Positions 1 through 13,262 of a DNA stretch of 64,000 nucleotides are shown piece by piece. The translations under genes were made by a program, and so were the position numbers. The notes below the pieces were generated by a model that saw only the letters and a program-made list of their open reading frames with translations, made no database searches and was not told where the DNA came from. How positions within the stretch are numbered: the first letter of the stretch is position 1; every line of letters starts with the position of its first letter. The DNA lies in NCBI GenBank assembly GCA_002964805.2, contig PUDQ02000003.1:1922001-1986000 (forward strand), read 5' to 3'. This DNA comes from Trametes villosa (lineage: Eukaryota; Basidiomycota; Agaricomycetes; Polyporales; Polyporaceae).

Positions 1-576
1 TCTTCAGGACGCATGACCATCTGACGGGACGGTCGCCGGAGGTAACGGATGCTGACCGGTTTCTAAAGACCTTCGGAGACGCTCCCGAGCGGCCATCCGC
101 TTGCTCTATACTCTCCGTACGTAACTCTTTCTACGCAAAGGTGTCTTTCCCGGTCACCCGCTCGTACTCTTAGAATGCTCACGTCTCTCCACGACAGAGG
201 GTCGTTCTTATTGTCATTTACAACGCCTTCTGATCCCCGTTAACACCTCAACACGTGGTCAAAGAAGCTACCTTTTGGGCGGCGCCCGGCGCGAATCGTT
301 CGCGAAAGCAGGCCCGCCGTACAACCGCCCGCCCGGAGAACCTATCAGAGCGAGCATCGTACGTTTTACAAGCCTCACATGCTCCCCGTTCTTTGCAGCG
401 TGCCCGGCTACCTGATCAGATCCACCCCATCCCGCGGCGAACGTCGAGCATGGTCACCGGTCAGCTGCTCGGAGCAGAGACTCCTTCCGGGGTCTCGACT
501 AAGGCGAAGTGGTCAACTTGACAAGGGCGACGTCTGATCCCGTCCCCGCTGAGGAGAAGTCTCTCAAGGCTGCCGG
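1..576. other. Left-edge intergenic sequence, no gene recognised
   Basis: I see no exon of a recognisable protein here on either strand. Open frames are short and have no domain signature. The right end must contain the promoter of the GH92 gene that follows. A gene entering from the left of the window cannot be excluded. Confidence 0.5.
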
Positions 577-583
577 TATATAT
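577..583 (+). promoter_or_regulatory. Putative TATA box of the GH92 gene
   Basis: A TATATAT stretch lies 45-51 bases before the proposed ATG at 628. That spacing would fit transcription starting about 30 bases downstream with a very short 5' leader. Seen by position only. Confidence 0.35.
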
Positions 584-627
584 GTGAGCAGAGGGTGCAC
601 GACGCCCTCATCGGTGGTCTGCTCGTC

Positions 628-3600
628 ATGCTGCCTCTACGCGTAGTGGTTGGATTGGCGGCGGCGTTCGCGCCCGCAGCTGCTCTCGTCGGCGCTGATG
701 TGTCTTCGGTCTTGCCGAACTCCGCCACGGCTGCGGCTGCGGCGTCTCCTTCCGCTGCGTTCATCCGCGATGCGGCAAGTCACGTCAACCTCTTCATTGG
801 GACGACCAATGGAGGCCATACTTTCCCGGGTAAGCGTAAATTCTCTTGTCGTGTCAACACAGATTGTAACGAAAGAGTTGGCAGGTGCGACAATCCCTCA
901 TGGGATGGTTAAGGTCGGGATGGACACTGACTCTCCCGGAAACGTGAGCATTTCAAAGAGCAAGGATCTGTGAAGGTATATCCTAACATCTCGTTATGCT
1001 AGCATGCGGGTTACGATGCAAACCCCATCTTCAACGCGACGGGTTTCTCCCAGCTGCACGACGACGGTACTGGAGGAGTGAGTCCCGTAGTACGCGATCT
1101 CCGGGATGCACGGTTAACCTGGACGCAGGCCGTCCCTCTGTCCCTATTCAAACTTTGGGCCTTCAAATCGTGCGGAGTCGGCAACACGTTCGAAGAATGT
1201 CAAACGTCTCTCTCAGGACGTAAAACGCTTAGGAAGGTGCTCTCAGATGGTATGTCTGTCCTGTTTTGCCCGGCTCCCGCAACTATCCTCTAACGCGCAC
1301 CCGACCTCAGGCTCCCCCGACGACGCAGCGGAGCCTGGTTACTTCTCGACCAATCTAGTACGTAGTCGCGTCACGTATAAATGGCTACAGCAATTTACCA
1401 CGAATCGTTCAGTCGACTGGGATTCGAGTCGAGTTAACATCGACTCGTCGCGCTGCCCTTCATCGGTAAGTTGGTAGGCATAACGATTACGTGGAGTGAC
1501 ACTCAGCCTGGTACAGGTACACGTTCCCCAAGGGGACGAAGACCCCTCGAATGGTCGTCGACATAACGAACGACGGCCAGATGAGTAGTACGGACCCCTC
1601 GATGGACCTTGATCCTGAGACAGCTCGGGTGACTGGTTAGTCCCAGGCGGGGACGCTATGGCGTTGTGCTAATCTTTGCTATGCAGGTGGTGCTCACTTT
1701 GAAGCGTCATTCGGTCCTGGGCGGTATCACGCATTTACTTGTGTTGACTTCAAAGGCGACGGCTACGAGCTTGTGAGTGCTTTGACTCACTCAAGCGTGT
1801 GGAGTATTCACCAACATTCCGTAGGGGTCGCCTATCGAGTACGGCGCGTGGCTCGCGGATTTTCCTGTGAAACAGACTGTGACGCTTACACAGCTGTACA
1901 CGAGTACGTCTCCTTACCACTGATACCCGCGCGATCCTCATCGCTCGCCCAGGTTTCACCGATCAGCTTGGCGCACTCTTCACCTTCGCTCCGAACGGCA
2001 ATGGTGCGTAAGCATATCATTTTCAGAGCCTCGGGCTCACAACGCACTAGGCACGACCTCCATTCTCGCGCGAGTCGGCGTATCCTTCATCTCCACTGAA
2101 CAGGCCTGCGCGAACGCCGAGGAAGAGATTCCCGACTTTGACTTCGACAGAATGCGCTCTGCGTCCCGAGCGCAGTGGAACGAGCTCCTTGGGCGCGTGC
2201 AAGTTGATACCGCGAACGTAGACCTGGAGGTCGTAGACCTCTTCTACAGCTCGTTCTACAGGACCCACCTGTCCCCCGCCGACTGTGCGTGCCACTTTCA
2301 GGAGGTATCGCTTCGCCACTGACCTGCTGAACAGACACCGGCGAGAACCCTCTCTGGAACTCGACTGAGCCATACTTCGACTCGTTTTACTGCAACGTGA
2401 GTACTTCGTGCAGACACCTGCGGGTTAGGACAGCGAGCTAACACCAGCGATGAAAGTGGGATACTTACAGGACACTGTACTCCTTCATGGCGCTTCACGA
2501 CCCCGCCACGTTCTCGAGGATTGTGCGGGGCATGCTCAACATCCAGCAGCACGAAGGTGACGATGACTTTAGATGTAGTACAAGCCTACTTCTGACGTAC
2601 TGCTATAGGGTGGCTGCCCGAGTGCAGAGGAGCGACCGCTAAGCACTACATTCAGGGCGGAAGCAGTATGTCTCGGCCTGGTTTGCGCGACCAGCATGGA
2701 ATACTGACGTTTGCCGACGCATAGATGGAGACCCGATTGTCGCTGAGTTCTTCGTGAAGTCTGTCATTTCCAGACCAACACAGTTGGGGCGAGCGTTGCT
2801 AACATCTCATCGTGTATGCAGGTTCCACGAGCACGCAAAGGAGCTCAACGTATCTGCCGACGCGTTGTACCAAGCGCTCCTCGCCGACGCCGAGATTCAA
2901 CCTCCAAACTGGGATCTCCAAGGGCGCCAAGCGAACATCTGGAAGTCCCTCGGATACATCCCTTCGGACGTCTGGGAGCGAAGCGGGACGAACTCCAAGC
3001 AGGTCTCTAGAACGCTAGAGGTATGTCGTTGCTAATCCAGCGTCGAAGAGATTCTCACGAGTATCGCACACAGTACGCCTTCGACGATTTCACTATCTCC
3101 CAAGTTGCCAAAATTCTCGGTCGCTCTGACGACGCAAAGAAGGCGAGTGCGCCGAGCTTTTTCTTCGGTATACTCTGACTCCCGGTGTAGTACGCTCGCC
3201 GTTCAGGAAACTTCGCGAACGTCTGGAACCACAATGTGACGTTCCCGGGGAGGAAGGATATCGCTGGATTCAGCCAGGCGAGTTACACTCATCCTTACAA
3301 CCCTGAAGTGGGCTAAACTGCAGCCACTACAGCCTCGCTTCGCAAACGGCGTATTCAACTTTACCGACCCACGGCACTGCAGTATCCACGATCCTATCCA
3401 TGCGACGTGCTTCCTCAACGCTCAGAATCATGATGGGTTCTACGAGGGCGCTCCTATCGTGGTAAGTATCATCCGAAGTCCTGTCCTGCGGAACCATCTG
3501 ACACGTTCTCCTTCACAGTACTCGCAGTATGCGCCCCACGACACCGCGAAGCTCATCAATCTTCAGGGCGGGCGGGAGAAGTTTGTGTCGCGTCTGAACT

Positions 3601-4302
3601 TCATCTTCGACGAGGTACGCTCTGTCGCTTCAATGTGTATGCCTCGCACGCTCAAGTGCTCCATCAGGGCTATTTCGACTCCACGGACGAACCCTCGCAG
3701 CAGATCCCGTTCATGTACCACTACGCAAACAGACCCGGACTGAGCACTCAGCGCTCCCGCCAGGTCATCGCCGAGTTCTACAACACCTCCGTGAACGGAC
3801 TTCCGGGTAACGACGGTATGCGACTGCCCTCGCATATTCGCTATAGCTTGCTAATTGTATGGTGCTCAGACTCCGGCGCCATGGGAAGTTACGTTGCGTT
3901 CTACCTTGCGGGCCTCTACCCTCTCCCTGCAACACGGCAGTTCCTCTTGTCTTCGCCCTACTTCCGCGAGATCTCTTTCCGGAACCCGGTTCTCAAAACG
4001 ACCACCACCATTCGCTCAAACGGCTTCCGCGGCAACCCGCAGAGTGGCACCGGCGGGCACGTATTCGTCCAGGTATAGCATACCATCGGTGCCTCGCTCC
4101 AGTAGTAGTACTGAATTCTGACTGGACATCTTAGAGCGTCAAGATCGACGGCAAGCCGTGGAAGTCTAACTGCTTCATCGACTGGGACGCCTTCACCCGC
4201 GGCTCCCTCATCGAACTGGAGCTCACAGACAACATCAACGTCGCGTGCGGAGCGAAGTCGGATGCCTTGCCGCCGTCCCTCTCTACTGGCGGCTATGACT
4301 GA
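628..4302 (+). CDS. Secreted glycoside hydrolase family 92 alpha-mannosidase
   Basis: This gene encodes a GH92 exo-alpha-mannosidase, a calcium-dependent family that removes mannose from N-glycans and mannans, here outside the cell. The first ATG gives a hydrophobic Ala/Val/Leu-rich signal peptide of about 20 residues. The family N-terminus follows (HVNLFIGTTNGGHTFPG, then GATIPHGMVKVGMDT across the first intron, 830-884). Later landmarks are GFSQLHDDGTGG, GGAHFEASFGPGRYHAFTC, YCNWDTFR, LEYAFDDFTISQVAKIL, NHDGFYEGAPIVYSQYAPHD and LPGNDDSGAMGSYVAF. The last carries the conserved acidic pair used as catalytic base, split by an intron at about 3814-3869. The gene has roughly 15 short introns. 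The end, GGYD then TGA at 4300-4302, follows the beta-rich C-terminal domain. It reads as intact. No partner gene is adjacent; the next recognisable gene is 3.5 kb away. Confidence 0.9.
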
Positions 4303-7056
4303 GCGGCGAACTGTTAACCCTAATGCTTCGCAGGCGTTTTGTAGGCTTTGGGCCGCTGTCCCGTATAAATGATCATCAACCGGAGTTGTACTCCACTCTT
4401 CGGAATGTCTCACCTCGCTACCGGCGGCTTAGCACTGTCCATTTGACGGGACCGTCGCCGATCCCGATTCTGTCGGATTCTCTACGCCGGTATTTGTGTT
4501 CTCCACGCCGACAGGCTGATATGTCCGCCATACTGTTACCGTGTAACACGACAGGCGATTCAGCAAGTATCGGGCTCGTGTGGGCTGTGTGCTCCCAGCC
4601 CAACGCCGGTGGGATATGTCCTGCGCAATCGGCGGCGCGTACTCTGAAGTTCGCGGTATATGTACACTCGGAACGCTCCCTCTCTTCCATCGTTACGAAC
4701 CTGCCGAAAATATCCCCTTCTCCAGCTTCTTAGGGAATTTGCGCCATCACATCCACAGGCATCGTAAGTACCTCCGTGTCCACCTCCTCCCTTTCGCTTC
4801 TATCCATGTTTACCGTACTCCTTTTCTAGATGTACACCACTCGTGTCACAGTTCGGTCCGTGCAAGAGAGCCCTGCAAGCAGCACCGAAAATCTTAGTGA
4901 GGGCTCCCGCCTGCTCACGGTGGCGGAGGAGAACGAGGTTGAGAGTGAGGGTTCTCAGAGTGACCGAGCATTGTGCTTTGTACTGACCTCTATTGCAACA
5001 AGGACTGGTCAGCTTCAAAGCGCTTCTCCATCAATCAGCTCCTCTTAGCTTGCGGGGGACTCTCGCACCACCGCGAGCGTGCCCGACGGGCTCTGCAAGC
5101 ATCCGGGAAGCGCAGCGCGCGAGGTGAGCAGGTCAGTACAACGCTGAAGTGCAATAAGTTATAACTTACCCCCGACAACAGGGCTCGAGTACAGGCGGCC
5201 AGATTCCCGCTCCGTCCGCGGCACGCTACCGCCATCCTCTGGCACGCGCCAGGGCCGGGGCCGTGACGTTACTAGTGCGGGCCCTGTTCTGGTACCCCTT
5301 CGTACCCTTATAGTAGCGTACGAAGCCGGCAGCTGGTCATGCGAGGTCAGTACGGTGGCAGACACTCGCTCTTCGGGCGGGGGTGCTGTTCACAAACACA
5401 GCTGTCAGCGAGAAGACCAGCACACCATCGAGGTCGGGATGTTTCGTACCTACCCGGGAGCGTGTGCCTGACGAGCCGTTCTTCACAGGCTCCAGCCGCC
5501 CTTCCACCACTGGGTGGCTGTGGGCTGCGAACGCGGCCGAGAGAAGCTCGCAGCGCTGACGTGCGCGGCGGGTCGCATCGCGGTACGACTATGTAGGCCT
5601 AGTAATGGTCTGTTCGCGCTCAATGCGCCTCAGCCGGCTTGAACGCTACTCGGAAGCGTTAGCGGATGCGAGACGAGTTGTGCTAGTACTGACCGACCGT
5701 GTGTACTCTTCAGCTCTCATGTTTGTGGAGGATCCAGACGCGCCGCGAGGGAATCGAGACGAGCGCTGTGAAATAGCCGCCCGCGTAAACTGTTGGAAGG
5801 GAGAAGAGGGACTCGTAGGAGAGATAGGGTGAGAAAGAGCAGGCGGCGCGGACTCATGTACTGGGCGGTTCACGCGCTTGTCCTCGGCGAGCACCTGGTC
5901 GAAGCTACTGATGATGAGGATCGCGTTACAAATCCAGGTGCCAGTCCACTGAACTTGAAGGCTGAAGACAAGTACTAGCGCGAGGAGGCACGAAGTTATC
6001 CATGGTGGGCATCAAGCGTAATAATTGAATGAGCCACGCCCTGCGGCATTCAACTATGTTGAAACCGTGCAGCAGATTGCGGTGACCAGGGTCCTGAGCG
6101 CCACAATCACGCCTCGGCGGGCGTCTTTGAGCTGACCAGTCCTTGTTGCAGTAGACCTCCCGGTGCGAACGTTAGGCTCAACCGGAAATGAGGCGGGATC
6201 CTCAGAGAAACCTCTCTACGCCGTCAACTCTCCGTCCCGCGCCGCAGGGCCAGTACCAACGAAGTCGCTCGTCCCTTGCGTGATCATGTAACTCTTGAAC
6301 CATTGGCTCGAGCATATCTTATGAAGTACCTCCGCACGCTAGCACTCGCTCCGCACATCTGTAGACCCATTGATAGGCCACCACGCATAACAACCTGCCC
6401 GGCGCCGATGTCTAAATGCCGAACACGCTGATATGGCCGGAGAGCTACTGTTGCGCCACCAGACAGGGCTGTCCCGCTTGCGTGGGATGTGGGTGCGGAT
6501 AATACGCCCCCGACTTGACGTCGGCTGAGAATGCCCGCCACCGTCTGCGTTCTCCACAAGCGGAACGTCGCCTGGTCTGGGATTCGTATATTAGCTCGGG
6601 CGTCGTCCCTCCAGTGGCAACTCACTACTGTAGCCCCACACACATCGTTCGACCTAACTGCGGTACAATCACTGTAGCAGACAGTGTGAGCATATCCCAT
6701 GTTCCGCTCAAGTTCACGCACGACCTACCTTTGCTTCTAGATGAACTCCAACGCCACTCGCGCCGAGCAGCAAAGCACGATAAACAGTGCGAACAAGGGG
6801 CCTGATGCACCCCACCCTGCCACGGCGGCGTCCGAGGGTGAGCTTGTTCAGCATTGCTTATTATCGTCGCTTTGCTGAATGAATTCGCTTGTACAGTTGC
6901 GGACACCCAAACTCAACTAGGTTTGTCGACCTAGTTTTCCACGCTCCGGAAACCCCTCCAAACGGCTGGAAATGGCTTTAGGTACCTACGGGTGAAGTTA
7001 CAAGGAAATTCATGGAGCCGTTCTTGTTCTATGCCGTTTTTGCTCTGATGGGGCCG

Positions 7057-7072
7057 AAAATTTGGCCGCCCC
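7057..7072 (+). repeat. 16-bp direct repeat, copy 1
   Basis: The 16-mer AAAATTTGGCCGCCCC occurs here and again at 7410-7425. It is followed in both places by a run of A residues after a CG or CTG. It sits in a segment rich in GAAAA/CAAAA words. Probably a trace of a dispersed or non-autonomous element. Confidence 0.6.
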
Positions 7073-7409
7073 CCCGAAAAAATCGCAAAAATCGCGAAAA
7101 GTGTACCATTCGACTCCTTTTGGGTGCCCGGATACGTTGAGACATAGAAAAGGGCGACCAAAAAAGTGACCTTTCGACGGATCGAACACCAAAATAGCAG
7201 AGATTGGGCGCCAAAAGTGCCCATCAGATCATCCCTGACTGCATATCACCTCGACGCGCATTTGCTTCTTACCCTTTCTTACCGCTCTAGTAGCACGAAG
7301 ACCTACAGCAACATCTAGACTACAAGCAGCTATAGTTTTATGAATGTTTGTCGGTTCTCAGCGATGCCGAGTGGGCGCTTATATGCTGAAGAACCGTTGC
7401 CGAGGGTCA

Positions 7410-7425
7410 AAAATTTGGCCGCCCC
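7410..7425 (+). repeat. 16-bp direct repeat, copy 2
   Basis: Exact second copy of the 16-mer at 7057-7072, about 350 bases downstream and in the same orientation. Flanks beyond the shared word and the following A-rich run do not look alike. Confidence 0.6.
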
Positions 7426-7787
7426 TGAAAAATCACAGGAGAAATTCCGGAAGACTGTTTTTAAGCTGTTTGGAGCTTTCTGCATCCTTTGGTGCGGTTT
7501 AATTCCGGAGAAGGCGCCCAGAAATCGCTATGGAGAATTAGTTGACTTTGAGTGTCCGCAACTGTACATCAGTCCAAGCTCCACTGACCAGCGGTGAGAA
7601 GGTAGAGGTCCCGGAGGAGACTGCCAGTGTAGAACCGGAAGCAGCCAAGTCGACACCCCCTTGCGTCATCATGTAATGCTCCGAAACGCCTGTACAGAGG
7701 TCGCGAAACCCTACCATTGTGGGCCCGGAAACCTTTCACCTGTAAAATTGCCCGCCACCCGTACCACAGAAAGCTTTCCCTCTTCAT

Positions 7788-10280
7788 TCAAAGAGTGTAC
7801 CTGAAATCGGGCGCACGGTCTCCCATCTCCCTCAACTCGTCCGGCGTATAGTTGGGAACTACGCCCTTCTCCTCCCGTTCGCGCGCCGCTGCGTCGCGCC
7901 GTTTGTTGCCTTGCACATATGCGAGTGCGGTGAGCGGGACAAGGATGATGCCCAGTGCGATGAATGCCATCTCGACGATGTCTAAGATCGGGCAAGAGTT
8001 GTTAATGTTATGCTCGGATAGTGCCAACTGGTACTCAAGTGTAGACGTATGACTCACGTCCGCGAGTGTAGCGCGGGGCATCCTGGATGCGGTAGACGTT
8101 GCTCGCAATGACCCCGCCAATGTTCCCGAACATGACCTGCATTCCGATGCCGATGCCTCGCTTGTAGTGGCCGACGCAGTTATTCCCCAGCCTAACATCG
8201 TCAGCGTCCTGCGAGCACCGTTTCGATGGATACGTTATACGCACCAGGTGATGACCATCGGTGCACTGAGGTACGCGCCGATGACGACGAGGTACGTCCC
8301 GAAGTACTTGGCGCCGATGCTAACGTTCGCGACGTTGACACCGTAGCCGATCATGGTGAGCACCAGCCCCGCGAATACGAACGGGGAGCGTAGCTTCATG
8401 CGGTCGGAGTAGATCGAGCATATGAGTACGATTACGGCTAAAGAAGGAAGGTAGGAACGTAAGTGAGTGAACGAGGGCAGCATATTGGATATGCGCACTG
8501 GCGAGGATGTAGGGCGGAACTGTGAGCAGCTGAGAAGTGACCGTGTCGAAGCCGAAGCTAGAGAATAGAGTCACGTCTGGCGTTTCTAGGAGCTCCTCTC
8601 AGCTGCTTACCCGTTGATGATCGACCTGCAGCGAAGTGTCAGCTCTGAATCAGCCTGCATGTCGCAGCGCACTCACGGTAGAAATACAGAGATCCCGTAT
8701 ACTGGTGTCAGAGTACCCGCGTGAGCGATAACCTTGCAAGAGAGGGGATAGGGAGACAGACGAGGCATAGAGATGGTCACATCTGTGATCGACGCGACGA
8801 TGATCTTCCAGTCAAAAATCGCGCGCGGAATCTGTCGCATCTCGAAGTGTTCCTCTTCGCCGCCCGCCGAGTAGTCGCTCTCTGGAGGGTTGCAGTGAAC
8901 GCGAGTAAGCATCCTGGGAACTCGTACTGTTTGAACAATATGCGCACTCAGACGGTTAAGCAGGAAGGTGCGCTCTCTTGGCGTCAAGAACGTTGCTGTA
9001 TCCGGAAGATCGACGAACACTGCAGAGAGCCACGGTGCGATAAGTTGCCAAACCAATCTTAGAGAAGAGTGTAACACGTACCAAAGAACGCTAGAATGGC
9101 GACAGCCACCGTGGCGAGTCCCTCGACAATCTAGTACAGTGCCATCCCCATAAACGTGCTGGAGTATATGAAGATCAGAGCAGGAAACTCACGAAGATCC
9201 ACGACCATCCGAGCAGCCCGTCAGTGCCAGATATAAATGAGATGCCGTACGCTATCAGCCCTGAGAAGGCGCCCGAACAGGTTGCGCCGCCCCAGAAGAG
9301 GCCGAATCGCCATTGGAGCATATGTTTCGGGTACCACAGGGATAGTCTGCGAGGAAGAGTAGATGTGAGGAATAGTTGATTGGGTAGGCACGGAATGTGG
9401 GCTGACAGGTAGTATATCCCGGGGGACATCCCGGACTCTGCGATGCCTAGACATACGCGCACCGCGACGAGCTGAGGGTAGCTGCACAGAGGCCATAAGT
9501 GACTGAAACAAGTAGCCCTGCAAGAGCGTACTTTTTCACGAGACCCATCAAGGTCCTGTAATTCTCGCGGTTAGCGCACTTCAATATGGAAAGGCGGCTG
9601 GGTTTGAACGGCTCACGCAACGATACCCCACGCGAGCTACGGCTTTATTAGTATCCACTGGAAGCATGATAGAAGAGACCGTACGGTAAGACTTGGGAGC
9701 CACCTAGAGGGCCTGAGTTTCTTGAGGACCAAGCTGACACGGCGCAGGGTGGGGATCAGCGAAGCACAAAGGCTGTTTCCAAGGGATCACATACTTCGCT
9801 GGAACGATGAAGATACAATAGGACTATACGTCGTGCACTTTGAGATGTAGGATCTCTACACGCGCATTCTTCGCGGTAGCTTACCAGATAGTACATCGCC
9901 TGGCATCGGAGTCAGCGCGGATGGCGTGGACCGGAACTTCGTCTTACTCACCAACGCGGTGTTATACCTCTGGCCAGTAAGGTCCAGTTGCGTGAGCAAA
10001 CCTTCGAGTTTTGCGTTCCCTACACAATAGAATACCAGTTAGTTAGGTGGTGTCACCCGCAAGTGCAAGGTGAAGACGGACCGATATTGCCGCGGTCGAG
10101 GTACGACATCAGGTAGAGCAATATAGAGATGGGGATCAAGCGCATGTCGACCTTGCGCCAGAGTCGCTTCTCCTCCTCGGCCGTCAGTACAGGAGCCAGT
10201 TCGTCGCGGGAAGAAGTGGAGGAGGCCTTTTCGAGCATCGCAGGTTCAAGGCCCGCCTTCTCTTCTGTTGGAGACAACAT
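7788..10280 (-). CDS. ACS-family MFS permease A (Dal5/allantoate-permease type)
   Basis: A 12-helix major facilitator of the anion:cation symporter group, which in fungi imports allantoate, nicotinate, pantothenate and similar carboxylates across the plasma membrane. The cytosolic N-terminus ends in EEKRLWRKVDMRLIPI and helix 1 in SYLDRGNIG. Helix 4-5 is VRVCLGIAESGMSPGIYYL. The loop WYPKHMLQWRFGLFWGGAT precedes helix 6. Helix 11 follows GNNCVGHYKRGIGIGMQVMF. The C-terminus is DRAPDFRYTL. About 15 introns are inferred, including a 15-base exon at 9885-9899 and a 13-base exon near 8600. The donor after GNIG is GTCCGT, slightly unusual. The start is the ATG at 10280; an upstream in-frame ATG at 10361 is an alternative. 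Substrate unknown. Confidence 0.85.
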
Positions 10281-10743
10281 GACGGGCGAGCTCAGAGGTC
10301 CTGCTGGTAGATACGACGACAGACGCAGGCTGAGAGGGCTGGGGGTCGACTCATATATCATCTGGAGCTCCCTAATCCGCAGCCCGGCATTCAACCATCC
10401 CAGCTGACCATCGGTAGGCGACCATATCCCGGCGAGCTTAACCGAAGAACTTCAGAAGGCCGCAAGAAGCTGAGTGGAGGAGCTTCTCCTTATGTCGTGG
10501 GAGTTTCCACAGACGTAGAAAGAGGGGAATCCTGCTGACCGCCTACGGACATTCAGTAGTTTTCAGATGCGGCATGCAATGTGTTGCTTACCATGCAGTA
10601 CGCTGCCGTTATCGGAGCCGGCTTACGGATGAGCAGGCACACCCGTGGTGACTATCCGGCGAGAACAGAGAGTACCGTACCAAGAAAGCTCGAATCGTCA
10701 TTTTTCGAGATGGCGTCGACGCCACAAACAGCGCTTGAGTGAA

Positions 10744-13262
10744 TCACAGCGTATACCGAAACGCAGGTGCGCGCTCGCCCATCCTCTTCAGCTCTTCCGC
10801 CGTATACTCAACCTTTGTCCCCGTCTCCCGTGCTTCTCGCTGTTTCGCGTCGCGCTGTTTGTTCCCGCGCCAGTAAGCGAATGCCGTGAATGGAATCAGG
10901 ACGAGGCCCATCCCGGTCAACGCGAGCTCAGCCGCATCTATACAGAAAGTCGGTATAAGGATGTAACGGGCATAGATGACTGAGTCACGTACGTCCCGGG
11001 AGATAGCGCGGCGCGTCGCGGACACGGTACGCGTTGCTAGCGATGATTCCCCCAATATTGCCGACCATGACCTGCATGCCGATGCCGATGCCGCGCTTGT
11101 AGTGGCCCACCGTATTGTTACCCAGCCTGCGAGAGTAGTGCTACCTTCTCAGTGACGCTCTGAGGCGAACTGGCAGGACGTACCAGACGATGATGATGGG
11201 AGCGCTGAGGTAGCACCCGATCACGATGAGATACGTCCCGAAGTACTTGAAACCGATGCTCGCGTCGGATGTGTTGATCGCGAAGCCTACAAACGAAAGT
11301 AGGAGCCCTGCGAAAACGAATGGCGAGCGCATCTTGATGCGGTCAGACAGCTTTGAGCATATCAGGACGTTGACGGCTGGAAAGTGAGCACGCCGGGTCA
11401 GTAGAACAGGGGACAGCTCAGGCTGAGACGCACTCACTTGCTATCATGTACGCCGGAACGGTGAGCAGCTGTGAGATAGCAGTGTTGAAGCCGAACCTAC
11501 AAGTGGTGTCAGCTACGAGCGAGCGCATGTATCAAGGCACATTCGTACCCATTGATGATCGAACTCCCAAAACCCCTATTAGTCCGGCGGCTTCGGTAGT
11601 CTGAGTGTATGTACCACTTACAGCAGGAAAAGTGCGGCTCCATAGACTGTAAAGTGTGGTATGTGAGCTGCAAGTGCACGGCAACAAGTTGCAGCCTGAA
11701 CGCACTCGGGGTTACAACAGCCATGTTACCGATACTCCCAGCGATAATCGTCCAGTCGAAGAGCGCCTCGGTGAGATGGCCGAGCCGAAAACCTTCCTCC
11801 TCCCCGACAGATCCGTTGTCGGCCTCTGTGCATGCCGAACGTCAGTTTACAACAGCAAGTCAGCGGCGAAGAGCTCGAAATACCCACTGAGACGTTCAAC
11901 TACGAATGTGCGTTCCTCCGCGGTGAGGAAGGTCGCAGTGTCAGGGAGGTCGACGAATGCTACATTTACGATGCCGGATTGGTAGTGAGTAGTCCTGTTC
12001 GCTATGCCTCGGACTTGCTATCGGATACGTACCGGCAAACGCGATGAGTGCGACGACCACGGTCAACAGGCCCTCAATAATCTTCCAAAGGGTGAACTTG
12101 AAGCCAGAATGCGTGACGTCCAGTGATACACTCACGAAAATCCAGGACCATCCGAGCAGCCCTCCTGCCCCGGACATGAAGGAGATGCCGTACGCCAGTA
12201 AACCCGAGAATGCCCCAGCGAACGTTGCACCTCCCCAGAACAAGCCGAAACGCCACTGGAGCATATGTCGTGGATACCACATCGACAACCTAAACGGAAA
12301 GCATCGTTCAGGCACTACAGCTGACGCGTCGGGCACATGAGCATGCTTAAAACATACCAGTAATATATTCCGGGAGACAACCCAGACTCAGCCGCGCCGA
12401 GGACAATGCGCACACCGATGAGTTGGGGGTAACTTGGCGGTAAACAAGCATCAGAGAGAGAAAGATGTAGAGGAGAAGGTATGGCATACCTCTTGACAAT
12501 GCCAGTCAGCGTGCTACAAGCGAAGACAGCCATTGTCAGCGTTAAAGATAAGCCGAGGTGAACATCGACGTTGTCTTACGCTGCGATTCCCCAGACAAGC
12601 TACAGAGGCATCATGAATCAACCTCACGCAGAAACGTCAGGCGGAGGACGCACTGTGAGACCGGGCAGCCAGCGCGAAGGTCGGAACTTCTTCAGCACCA
12701 AGCTGTGCGTAAGTGGGTCAGCAGTCATCGGCGACATCCAACGCACCACACCATGCTCACTTTGATGGGATAGTGAAGAGTAGGTAGAACTGGACGTGTT
12801 GTGAGAATGCTACCGGACACCTTCGAGGAACTAGTACATACCAGATAGAACATTGTCTGCGAAAAGGTCAGCGTGAGAATCATTGTATATGGGCATGGAC
12901 CTTACCAAGGCAATGTTGTACCTCTCTCCGTCGAGATCGAGCTGAGTGAGCAACCCTTGGAGCTTCGCGTTGCCTGAGACGTCCGGCGAGGACAATTCAC
13001 GCTGGCGGCGTAATCATCGACAGAAATACGCACCAATGTTGCCTCTGTCGAGGTACGAGACAAAGTACATCGCAGTGGCGATGGGAATGATACGCCTGTC
13101 GACCTTGCGCCATATACGCCTCCCCTCTTCGGCATCAAGTACGGAAGGGGGTGGCAGACCGTCGTCGTCGTAGGCGAGAGGGAGAATTGTCCGGTCCGTC
13201 GCCTCCGCGTCCACCGTCTTCACGTCTATGGCGGTCGCCGGCGATTTCTCGAGGTCAGACAT
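10744..13262 (-). CDS. ACS-family MFS permease B
   Basis: A paralog of permease A, transcribed in the same direction about 460 bases upstream of it. The N-terminus MSDLEKSPATAIDVKT leads to EEGRRIWRKVDRRIIPIATA and YLDRGNIG. Later exons show WYPRHMLQWRFGLFWGGAT, FAGAFSGLLAYGISFMSG and GLLGWSWIFV, then SDRIKMRSPFVFAGLL and KYFGTYLIVIGCYLSAP. The C-terminus is ERAPAFRYTL. The ATG at 13262 is chosen because the frame upstream begins with TTG, not ATG. It contains the same 15-base exon (12842-12856, encoding TMFYL) as the other three copies. It appears intact. Role: uptake of an unidentified carboxylate-type solute. Confidence 0.84.

Larger units (their letters stand above)
4303..7787. other. 3.5 kb without a recognisable gene
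   Basis: No open frame here resembles a known family, and no chain of short frames could be joined across plausible introns into a convincing protein. Several frames of 60-145 codons exist on both strands but have ordinary chance composition. The stretch includes a polypurine/polypyrimidine segment at about 7050-7170 and the short direct repeat listed separately. It may contain decayed transposon DNA or noncoding RNA that I cannot recognise. Confidence 0.45.

Noticed and set aside
582..587. ATG-TGA minimal upstream reading frame before GH92
   Set aside because: The ATG overlaps the proposed TATA box, so it would probably not be transcribed.
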